Assembly (NCBI GenBank): GCA_964587525.1
Contig: CAZPLZ010000171.1
Coordinates: 1 to 7,056 of the forward strand
Source: CAZPLZ01 sp964587525
GTDB lineage: Bacteria > Oederibacteriota > CAKKQC01
Length of the DNA stretch: 7,056 nucleotides
Direction of reading: 5' to 3'
Below, in pieces: positions 1 through 5,633 of the stretch. Positions within the stretch are counted from its first letter, which is position 1. Each line of letters begins with the position of its first letter. The translations under genes were made by a program, and so were the position numbers. Below the pieces are notes generated by a model. The model had not been told where the DNA came from and searched no databases. It worked only from the letters and a program-made list of their open reading frames with translations.

Positions 1-1094
1 CGGCCGGCAAACCGCTGATCGATTTCGGCGTGGGCGACCCCGATCTGCCCACGCCGTCCGCCGTGATCGCCGCGCTGGCCCGGGCTGCCCGGGATCCGGC
101 CACCCACCGGTACCCGCTTGGCGCCGGGCTTCCCGAATTTCGGCGCGCCGTTGCGAGTTGGTACCGTGCGCGGTTTGGGGTCAGGCTGGATCCTTCGCGC
201 GAGGTGCTGACCCTGATCGGTTCCAAGGAAGGCCTTGCCCATTTTCCCTGGGCCTTTGTGAATCCCGGCGAGACCGTGCTGGTGCCGGATCCGGCGTACC
301 CCGCCTACCGTGCCAATGTCCTGCTCTGTGGCGGACGGCCGCGGGCGATGCCGCTTTCCCAGGAGAACGGTTTTTTGCCCGATCTGGAGGAGGTGGCGCG
401 GCACTTCAAGCGCGGGCTCAAAGCCCGGCTCATGTTCTTGAATTATCCGAACAACCCCACCGGGGCTTCAGCGCCCCGCGAGTTCTTTCGCCGGGTCGTG
501 TCGCTGGCGTCGCGGTATGGCTTCATCGTCGCGCACGACGCAGCGTATTCGGAGATCTGCTTTGAGCAGCGGGCACGTCCGGAGAGTTTCCTGGCGGTCC
601 CAGGCGCCAAAGAGGTCGGCGTGGAGTTTCACTCGCTGTCCAAGACGATGAACATGACCGGCTGGCGCCTCGGGTATGTCTGCGGCAACGCGCAACTTAT
701 CTCCGGCTTGGCGACGCTGAAGGGGAACGTTGATTCTGGAGCCTTTGAGGCCGTCCAGCGCGCTGGGCTGGCCGCGTTCAGACGCTCCCGGGCCTGGGCT
801 CGCCGGATGAGCCAGATTTACAAGGTCCGCCGGGACCTGTTGGTGGACGGGCTGCGTGTGCTGGGGCTCCCAGCGCCCCTCCCCCGTGCGGCCATTTATA
901 TCTGGGCCCCGTTGCCACCGGGCCAGGATTCCCGTGCCTTCGCCTCGTGGCTTTTGCAACACGCCAACCTGCTGGTGGCGCCTGGGATTGGGTTCGGGCG
1001 GTACGGCGAGGGCTTTGTGCGGCTGAGCCTGACCGTGCCGACCGAAAAGATCCGCAAGGCCTGCTGGCGCCTTGAGCGGCTGGCGCTTGCGTAA
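1..1094 (+). CDS. dapL: LL-diaminopimelate aminotransferase-like PLP enzyme, 5'-truncated by window edge
   Basis: This is a fold-type I, class I/II pyridoxal-phosphate aminotransferase. The frame is already open at position 3 (A-G-K-P-L-I-D-F-G before the GTG at 30). That segment is the conserved 'LIDFGVGDPDLPTP' opening, so the GTG is an internal Val and the true start lies outside the window. Visible landmarks are the NNPTG loop (Asn codon 453-455), the Asp of AHDAAY (537-539) that pairs with the PLP ring nitrogen, the Schiff-base Lys in SLSKTMNMTGWRLGY (642-644), and the C-terminal carboxylate-binding Arg of FVRLSLT (1020-1022). About 363 residues are present, which fits a family of about 390 less a short N-terminus. 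The GDPDLPTP and SKTxNMTGWR pattern is typical of DapL, which converts tetrahydrodipicolinate to LL-diaminopimelate using glutamate in the cytoplasm. AlaC- or aspartate-type aminotransferases of the same superfamily are the alternative. The stop TAA overlaps the start of folK. Confidence 0.8.
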   Translation, partial: AGKPLIDFGVGDPDLPTPSAVIAALARAARDPATHRYPLGAGLPEFRRAVASWYRARFGVRLDPSREVLTLIGSKEGLAHFPWAFVNPGETVLVPDPAYPAYRANVLLCGGRPRAMPLSQENGFLPDLEEVARHFKRGLKARLMFLNYPNNPTGASAPREFFRRVVSLASRYGFIVAHDAAYSEICFEQRARPESFLAVPGAKEVGVEFHSLSKTMNMTGWRLGYVCGNAQLISGLATLKGNVDSGAFEAVQRAGLAAFRRSRAWARRMSQIYKVRRDLLVDGLRVLGLPAPLPRAAIYIWAPLPPGQDSRAFASWLLQHANLLVAPGIGFGRYGEGFVRLSLTVPTEKIRKACWRLERLALA

Positions 1095-1656
1095 ATGGCA
1101 GCCGGCGTGGATCGGTCTCGGCTCCAATCTGGGCGACCGTCTGGCGTACCTGGCGGCAGCGGTTCGAGGACTTGCGGCAGATTCCAGGGTGAAGGTGAAG
1201 GAGGTGTCCTCGGTCTACCACACCTCGCCGGTTGGGTACCGCCGTCAGCCGTGGTTCTACAACGCCGCTGCCCTGCTCGTAACGCGCCGGTCGCCAGCGT
1301 TGCTGCTGAGCGTGCTGCTGCGCATCGAGCGGGACTTGGGGCGCCGGCGAAGTTTTCCTGGGGCCCCAAGGGTCATTGACTTGGATCTGCTCATGCATGG
1401 CGCAACGGTCGTTTCGGGCGCGTGGCTTACGGTCCCGCATCCCCGGCTGCATGAGCGGGCGTTCGCCCTTAAGCCGTGCGTGGAGATTGCGCCCCGAGCG
1501 GTTCATCCGGCCTTGAAGATCGGGTTGGCGCGGCTCTTACGCAGGCTCAAGACTCACGATACTGCCAGCAAACTTCCGCAGTCCGCCCAGCAGCGGTTCC
1601 GGCGGTTCCTGAATGCCAAGAACCCCCTCTCCCCCGCAAAGTGGGGGAGAGGGTAG
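1087..1656 (+). CDS. folK: 2-amino-4-hydroxy-6-hydroxymethyldihydropteridine pyrophosphokinase
   Basis: HPPK transfers pyrophosphate from ATP to 6-hydroxymethyl-dihydropterin in cytoplasmic folate synthesis. Counting from TTG 1087 (189 aa), the N-terminal IGLGSNLGDR lies at residues 9-18, YHTSPVG with the pterin-pocket region at about 44-50, and the signature APRVIDLDLL at about 93-102. The Asp pair there (about 98 and 100) corresponds to the Mg-binding Asp95/Asp97 of the E. coli enzyme. VPHPRLHERAFAL follows, as usual. There is no ATG. TTG 1087 gives an 8-base overlap with the upstream aminotransferase and a weak GAG ten bases ahead; TTG 1072 (five residues longer, AAGG at 1056) is the alternative. 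The protein runs some 25-30 residues past the usual HPPK end, and the last ones (N-P-L-S-P-A-K-W-G-R-G) and the TAG stop are encoded by the hairpin repeat at 1622-1667. The family assignment is secure; only the ends are uncertain. Confidence 0.93.
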   Translation: MRKWQPAWIGLGSNLGDRLAYLAAAVRGLAADSRVKVKEVSSVYHTSPVGYRRQPWFYNAAALLVTRRSPALLLSVLLRIERDLGRRRSFPGAPRVIDLDLLMHGATVVSGAWLTVPHPRLHERAFALKPCVEIAPRAVHPALKIGLARLLRRLKTHDTASKLPQSAQQRFRRFLNAKNPLSPAKWGRG

Positions 1657-1667
1657 GGTGAGGGGGT
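1622..1667. repeat. GC-rich hairpin repeat of the CCCTCTCCC/GGGAGAGGG family
   Basis: Perfect 11-bp inverted arms (CCCTCTCCCCC at 1625-1635, GGGGGAGAGGG at 1643-1653) flank GCAAAGT. A further G-T and C-G pair closes the stem over an AAA loop. To the right the strand continues TAGGGTGAGGGGGT. The reverse strand reads L-T-L-P-S-P-P, the peptide signature of a widespread non-autonomous bacterial repeat that often turns up as spurious C-terminal tails. Here it lies at the 3' end of folK, contributes its last codons and stop, and ends just before the deoxynucleoside kinase start. It could also act in the mRNA as a partial terminator or stabilising hairpin, although there is no following T-tract. 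Only one copy is seen in this window, so the family assignment rests on recognition of the motif. Confidence 0.8.
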
Positions 1668-1674
1668 AAGGGTC

Positions 1675-2310
1675 ATGGCTGAAGTTCCGCGGTATATCGT
1701 TGTGGAGGGGCCGATCGGCGTGGGCAAGACCACGACCGCGGAAGCCCTGTCCCGCGAGCTGAACGCCCGGTTGATCCGTGAGGAGGTCGAGGAGAACCCC
1801 TTCCTGATCCGGTTCTACAAGGACATGCGGTCTTACGCGTTCCAGACCCAGCTCTACTTTCTGCTCTCCCGGTACCGGCAGCAACAGGAGTTGCAACAGC
1901 AGGATCTGTTCCGCCGCAATACGGTGTCCGATTATCTGTTTGCGAAGGACCGGCTGTTCGCCTACCTGACACTCGAGGAGGAGGAGTTGAAGCTGTATGA
2001 GCGCATGCACGGGTTGCTCAACGAGAACATATTGAAACCGGACCTGGTGCTGTATCTCCAGGCCTCAAGTGAGGTCTTGCTGGACCGGGTGCGGGCCCGG
2101 GGGCGTCCGTACGAGCGGGCCATCAGCAGCGAGTACCTCGAGGAGGTCGTCCGGGCCTACAATTACTTCTTTTTTCATTACACCCAGGCGCCGCTGATGG
2201 TGGTCAACACCAATGAGGTGGAGCTGGCCGGGAACCCCGCCCAGTTGAAGGACTTGATCCGGCGCATGGGGGAGGTGAGGTCCGGCACGCATTACTATAA
2301 ACCGGTTTGA
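1675..2310 (+). CDS. deoxynucleoside kinase (dAK/dGK family)
   Basis: This 211-aa P-loop kinase of the deoxynucleoside kinase family phosphorylates deoxynucleosides in the cytoplasm for nucleotide salvage. It starts at ATG 1675, preceded by the purine-rich AGGGGGTAAGGG. Landmarks in order are the Walker A EGPIGVGKTT (11-20), REEVEENPFL (35-44) with the acidic residue expected as catalytic base, the substrate-pocket segment QTQLYFLLSR (57-66), the KDR motif in LFAKDRLFA (about 88-96), the core strand PDLVLYLQAS (122-131), and the arginine-rich LID RVRARGRPYE (138-147) followed by SSEYL. Length and motif order match bacterial dNKs of about 210-220 aa. Substrate choice (dA, dG, dC) cannot be read from the sequence. 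It lies 18 bases after folK, and the SD-like purines lie partly within the repeat next to folK. Confidence 0.9.
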   Translation: MAEVPRYIVVEGPIGVGKTTTAEALSRELNARLIREEVEENPFLIRFYKDMRSYAFQTQLYFLLSRYRQQQELQQQDLFRRNTVSDYLFAKDRLFAYLTLEEEELKLYERMHGLLNENILKPDLVLYLQASSEVLLDRVRARGRPYERAISSEYLEEVVRAYNYFFFHYTQAPLMVVNTNEVELAGNPAQLKDLIRRMGEVRSGTHYYKPV

Positions 2311-2316
2311 TATAAT
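2308..2316 (+). promoter_or_regulatory. extended -10 promoter element before the membrane-protein gene
   Basis: TGATATAAT is a perfect sigma70-type extended -10 (TGn plus TATAAT). It overlaps the TGA stop of the kinase gene in an otherwise GC-rich region. No convincing -35 hexamer lies 16-18 bases upstream, as is common for extended -10 promoters. Transcription would start near 2323, leaving a leader of about 28 bases with the AGGAG ribosome-binding site at 2336-2340. A 10-base perfect dyad (AAACCGGTTT, 2299-2308) adjoins it. Inferred from sequence alone. Confidence 0.45.
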
Positions 2317-2350
2317 ACCCCCCAATCTGACACCCAGGAGACTTAATTAA

Positions 2351-2971
2351 ATGGAAGAAGAAAAGCCGCGCAAAGACATGAACTGGAGCATCACCTGGAA
2401 GGTGTTGCTGGCCGATTTTGTCATCGTGACCGTGGTGGTCATCCTGCTGCAAAAAATTCTCTGGCCGGCGGAGGAGTGGATCTGCCGCAACAACATCATC
2501 AAGCTGAATCTGGCGGTGGCCAAGCACAATCGCGCGCATCCCGACAACAAGCTTGTGGAGGACTTGACTGAGCCGGATCCAAAAACAAAGGTGAGCTACG
2601 TCAATCAGGTGCTGGTGGCCGGGGGATACCTCGAGTCAGGGGAGATCGTTAATCCCATGCGCACGAACGAGCGCGGCGAGGAGGAGGAAACGCACTATTA
2701 CTATCTGGGTGAGGTGGCGCACGCGTGGGACCTGTATTACACGGGACTGCGGGTTACGCGGCAGTTGCCCGATGGTCCCAAGGTGATGAACGTGGCCACC
2801 AAGTGCAACGCCCATGAGATGAACCCGCTGACCATTGAGCTGCTGGGCATTCTCATTCTTACCGGGATCGCGTCGATCTTCACGTGGTCCTTCATGGGTT
2901 ACTCCCTGCCTTTCAAGGACGAAGAAGAAGCTCAACCGGCGGAGGCCCCAACGGAGACCCCAAAGTCGTAG
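2351..2971 (+). CDS. unrecognised two-helix membrane protein with acidic cytoplasmic tail
   Basis: This is a 206-aa protein of unknown function; I do not recognise its family. It starts at ATG 2351 with AGGAG ten bases ahead. The charged N-terminus (with K-P-R-K) is followed by a transmembrane helix at about residues 18-38. A region of about 120 residues then contains KLNLAVAKHN, a tyrosine-rich THYYYLGE segment and KVMNVATKCNAHEMN. A second transmembrane helix spans about 162-181, and a Glu/Pro/Thr-rich tail ends the protein. By the positive-inside rule both ends are cytoplasmic and the middle is periplasmic. Cys45 and Cys152 flank the periplasmic part near the two helices and could form a disulfide. 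It is 40 bases after the kinase gene and directly before lipA, perhaps co-transcribed from the promoter at 2308. It has good coding character and a proper RBS, so it is very likely a real gene. Confidence 0.85.
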   Translation: MEEEKPRKDMNWSITWKVLLADFVIVTVVVILLQKILWPAEEWICRNNIIKLNLAVAKHNRAHPDNKLVEDLTEPDPKTKVSYVNQVLVAGGYLESGEIVNPMRTNERGEEEETHYYYLGEVAHAWDLYYTGLRVTRQLPDGPKVMNVATKCNAHEMNPLTIELLGILILTGIASIFTWSFMGYSLPFKDEEEAQPAEAPTETPKS

Positions 2972-2997
2972 TTTCCGCTCCCGGGGAACGGACGAGC

Positions 2998-3870
2998 CTG
3001 ACTCGCCGGGCCCCATGGCTGCGCAGGCCCCGGGAGAGCAATCAGCAGTTGGCCCACGTGGCCTCCCTCATGCGGGATCTCAACTTGAACACGGTCTGTG
3101 AAGAGGCGCGCTGTCCTAACCTCAACGAGTGCTGGAACGCTGGCACGGCGACCTTCATGATTCTGGGATCCAACTGCACACGCCGTTGCGGGTTCTGCGC
3201 GGTCGCCACCGCACGCCCGTCCGCCCCGGATCCGGAGGAGCCCCGCCACCTGGCCGAGGCTGCGGCCCAACTCAAGCTGACCCATGTCGTGATCACCTCG
3301 GTGGCCCGGGACGACCTTCCCGATCAGGGCGCAGGCCATTTTGTGCGGTGCATTCATGCTGTCCGGGAACGGCTCCCAGGCGCATCGGTGGAAGTGCTGA
3401 CCCCGGACTTTCGCGGCGACGAGCACTGCCTGGTTACGGTTCTTGAGGCGAGACCCGATGTGTTCAACCACAACCTGGAAACGGTGGAGCGGCTCTCTTT
3501 ACGTGTAAGACCGCAGGCGCGGTATCGCCGCTCGCTTGCGGTTCTGGCGCGCGCCCGCGAACTGGCTCCCGGCGTTCTGACCAAGTCTGGGATGATGCTA
3601 GGGTTGGGTGAATCGGAGGCGGAGCTTGATGGCGCGCTCGCTCACCTGGCTGACACCGGATGCCGGCTGCTGACGCTCGGGCAGTACCTCCAGCCGACCC
3701 CTGCACATCTGCCCGTGGACCGTTATGTGCCGCCGGAGGAATTCGAGCGCTGGCGCCGCCGCGGCGAGCAACTGGGATTCCTCCACGTGGCCGCCTCCCC
3801 GTTCACCCGGAGCTCCCATCACGCGGCGGAGGCGCTGGCGCAAGCTCGCCGTAGTAAATTCACAAGCTGA
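2998..3870 (+). CDS. lipA: lipoyl synthase (radical SAM)
   Basis: LipA inserts two sulfurs into octanoyl groups on the lipoyl domains of 2-oxoacid dehydrogenases and the glycine cleavage H protein. Both [4Fe-4S] sites are intact. The auxiliary-cluster motif CEEARCPNLNEC has cysteines at codons 3097, 3112 and 3130. The radical-SAM motif CTRRCGFC has cysteines at 3175, 3187 and 3196. Further family blocks are VVITSVARDDL, DVFNHNLETV, TKSGMMLGLGE, LTLGQYLQP and the C-terminal RSSHHAAE, whose Ser ligates the auxiliary cluster in characterised LipA. The start is uncertain. The conserved R-R-A-P-W-L-R-R-P segment begins about 3004, and I mark CTG 2998 (290 aa; GGA five bases ahead), 26 bases after the preceding stop. 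GTG 2884 is the only standard start keeping that segment, but it would overlap the previous gene by 88 bases and has no RBS. TTG 3049 would delete the segment. It converges with, and overlaps by 11 bases, a minus-strand gene remnant. Confidence 0.93.
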   Translation: MTRRAPWLRRPRESNQQLAHVASLMRDLNLNTVCEEARCPNLNECWNAGTATFMILGSNCTRRCGFCAVATARPSAPDPEEPRHLAEAAAQLKLTHVVITSVARDDLPDQGAGHFVRCIHAVRERLPGASVEVLTPDFRGDEHCLVTVLEARPDVFNHNLETVERLSLRVRPQARYRRSLAVLARARELAPGVLTKSGMMLGLGESEAELDGALAHLADTGCRLLTLGQYLQPTPAHLPVDRYVPPEEFERWRRRGEQLGFLHVAASPFTRSSHHAAEALAQARRSKFTS

Positions 3871-4108
3871 GGGTCACGCTCAGCACATGGGGTAGATCAA
3901 ACCCGCTGGTAATAAAGCGAATGCTGTAGTCCAACCGGTATTGCTGGGGTTTCTTGCCCCGACGTTCGATGATTCCCAGTCCCGCAGACACGCTCCCAAG
4001 CTCGCGTGTGGTACCAGCGCGCCCTCCCACCCTGAGTGCGACCCTTCCATGCCATTGATATTCAATTCCTCCTTGCCACGAGACCTCACCTCCCTCAAAT
4101 GGCTGAAA
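3860..4108 (-). pseudogene. C-terminal remnant of a second PorV/UPF0164-like outer-membrane barrel gene
   Basis: Read on the minus strand, this is an open stretch of 82 codons ending at TGA (3862-3860), with a TAG just upstream (4111-4109) and no plausible start. Its translation alternates like beta strands: GEVSWQGGIEYQWH, GRVALRVGGRAG, LGSVSAGLGIIERRG, YRLDYSIRF, then LPHVLSVTLSL at the C-terminus. It aligns with residues about 232-304 of the intact barrel protein encoded at 4269-5633 (LSVGAEL / LLRVGYK / LGGGLRM / FDYAYQ / GHRVAISYYL), with LRVG identical and the DY and H residues in register. It therefore looks like the last third of a PorV-family barrel whose front has been lost. Most of it has GC content of about 53-63%, nearer the left-hand genes than its intact relative. 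It overlaps the end of lipA by 11 bases. A one-base frameshift may extend the remnant upstream to about 4232 (see findings). Confidence 0.72.
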
Positions 4109-4268
4109 CTATGGCTGGTAAATCCGCATGAGCTCGATTTGACCACTGGTAATACAAAATACGATAGAAAAACTCCAAAGATGCAATCTTGTAGATGGTA
4201 ATCTCCGGGTGCTGGTCAACAGCAATAGCCATATGAGAAAGGCGGATTCCATGAATTCATATTTCATA
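4109..4268. other. AT-rich spacer, possible further remnant sequence
   Basis: This spacer lies between the barrel remnant and the stop of the intact barrel gene. GC content falls to about 35% in 4141-4200. One minus-strand frame (ATG 4232 to TGA 4095) could be upstream remnant sequence joined to the fragment by a one-base shift. No terminator with a T-tract was found; the palindrome ATGAATTCAT (4251-4260) is too short to call one. Confidence 0.4.
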
Positions 4269-5633
4269 TTAAGGTACTGGAATCCCTTGCTCGTTATCTT
4301 CTTTGAAAACAACCCCTACGTAGCGTACAGATTGACCAAATTGAATACCCAAAACATAAGGCGTCTCGAATTTTGCACGCTCACCGCTCAACAAAGTTCC
4401 GTCCCATATTACACCTACGTCTCCTTTAGGAACGTGAACACGCTCAACAATATGCTTAATGAAACGACCTTCAAAATCGTACAAAGAGACCATGAGCACC
4501 GAAGGTTTTTTTATCTCCACATTTACTTTGGCAATTCCTCCGGCGTGTGGATAAACATAAATAGTCTCTGAAGGTTCAAATCCAGCGACAACATGTTTGC
4601 CTTTTGCCGAAAGGCTGAATTCTTTTGAAATATCTTCTTTCAATTCAACTGATGCTTTACTGGAGGCAGCGCTTATGGCCTCCTGATCCTCATGGACGGA
4701 TAATTCATCTCTCGAAGCACCTAAATAATAACTTATGGCCACTCGATGACCGTTTCCAAAATCTTCTAGCGGCTGATACGCATAATCAAATCCCCAATGC
4801 TCCATGCGCAGGCCGCCTCCAAGTGCCAACCCATCGGGGCTGCCTAGCACTCCTGGGTTAATTTCCCGTTTGTAACCAACCCGGAGCAGGATTGTTGAAT
4901 ACGGAATAAGTTCTGCTCCAACGGAAAGCGACATTATCTTGCTTGAAAACGGATAACTCACGTCAGTAGCCACTTGGATCATAGAATTGAGAGGAAACAT
5001 CAAACCAATTTTTCCAACCGACGGGGGCCCGAATCCGTCTACCTCGAATCCAAGGTGTTGGATCACCCATCCCAAGGTGACTGGATCAAGCACATCGGTT
5101 TTTCCTCCCAGGCTTACACTAACGAAACTGCCACCAGTTTCCTCGCGCGTTACCTCAAAAGCTGCACCCACAACCCCCTTAACCGGAAGCCACGCTGGAT
5201 TGTCACCTGCAAGGGAAATCGCTCCGCTAACGTCAACAAGTCTTTCTGAACCCTTGTTATTGCCACTGGTGTCACGGATCACGTAGGAACCATAATCCAT
5301 ACTTGAAACACTTGCCCCTAGAACAAAATGACCGACCGGGACCGCGGTCGCTACATACGCGAAGGCTGAATCATCATGGCGCGAGGCGTACGAAGCAAGG
5401 ACACTCGTTTGCTGCACTTGAGCGAGCCCTGCCGGATTCCAGGAGATCGCCGTTACATCGTTAGCAACCGCTGTATAGGCTCCCCCCATGCTCACTGCCC
5501 GAGCACCGCCCCCCAACAAGAGAAACCCTCCTCGCACCCTGCGTCCACCAGAGAACGACAGCTGTTCTAACGTAGCGCCACCGCAGACAGAATATGCCAT
5601 CATAAAAACCACAAATATGAGTGTGCATCTCAC
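4269..5633 (-). CDS. PorV/PorQ (UPF0164)-like outer-membrane barrel with C-terminal FlgD/CTD-like Ig domain
   Basis: This 454-aa outer-membrane protein starts at GTG 5633, overlapping the upstream stop as GTGA. The signal peptide spans about residues 1-20 (hydrophobic 5-16, then S-V-C-G-G-A). The family block at 38-70 reads GGGARAVSMGGAYTAVANDV followed by T-A-I-S-W-N-P-A-G-L, the hallmark N-terminus of PorV/UPF0164 barrels. Alternating strands run to DYAYQ and GHRVAISYYLG (283-305), the usual barrel end. A charged linker (306-350) leads to a domain at about 353-446 with VYPHAGGIAKV, SLYDFEGRFIK, IWDGTLLSGE and PYVLGIQ, matching the FlgD-type Ig and type IX CTD-like fold. In Bacteroidota, PorV belongs to the type IX attachment complex; whether this homologue does the same is inference. 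It lies downstream of, and is probably co-translated with, a CTD-bearing repeat protein. Confidence 0.85.
   Translation of the reverse strand: MRCTLIFVVFMMAYSVCGGATLEQLSFSGGRRVRGGFLLLGGGARAVSMGGAYTAVANDVTAISWNPAGLAQVQQTSVLASYASRHDDSAFAYVATAVPVGHFVLGASVSSMDYGSYVIRDTSGNNKGSERLVDVSGAISLAGDNPAWLPVKGVVGAAFEVTREETGGSFVSVSLGGKTDVLDPVTLGWVIQHLGFEVDGFGPPSVGKIGLMFPLNSMIQVATDVSYPFSSKIMSLSVGAELIPYSTILLRVGYKREINPGVLGSPDGLALGGGLRMEHWGFDYAYQPLEDFGNGHRVAISYYLGASRDELSVHEDQEAISAASSKASVELKEDISKEFSLSAKGKHVVAGFEPSETIYVYPHAGGIAKVNVEIKKPSVLMVSLYDFEGRFIKHIVERVHVPKGDVGVIWDGTLLSGERAKFETPYVLGIQFGQSVRYVGVVFKEDNEQGIPVP
5630..5633 (-). promoter_or_regulatory. GTGA start-stop overlap coupling the two envelope genes
   Basis: On the minus strand, the TGA stop of the repeat protein (5632-5630) and the GTG start of the barrel protein (5633-5631) share the sequence GTGA. 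The preceding AAAGAG is too close to act as an ordinary Shine-Dalgarno, so re-initiation by the terminating ribosome is the likely mode of translation. Confidence 0.6.

Noticed and set aside
778..1506. Long minus-strand frame opposite the aminotransferase and folK
   Set aside because: Arginine- and proline-rich shadow typical of the antisense of GC-rich genes; both sense genes have diagnostic motifs.
3880..4146. Minus-strand 88-codon frame starting M-V-K-S-S-S
   Set aside because: It overlaps the barrel remnant in a different frame, lacks domain-like features, and the remnant frame gives the protein-like translation.
4251..4260. Palindrome ATGAATTCAT after the barrel gene as a terminator
   Set aside because: Five-base arms with no loop, AT-rich, no T-tract; too weak.
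4109..4312. Minus-strand frame with a hydrophobic stretch (FLIWLLLLTS) that might be a signal peptide ahead of the barrel remnant
   Set aside because: It is in frame with the remnant but separated by TAG, begins inside the intact barrel gene, has no RBS, and its middle part does not resemble a barrel. More likely chance.
4209..4571. Plus-strand 120-codon frame
   Set aside because: It lies opposite the end of the barrel gene, which has clear family motifs; the plus-strand translation has none.
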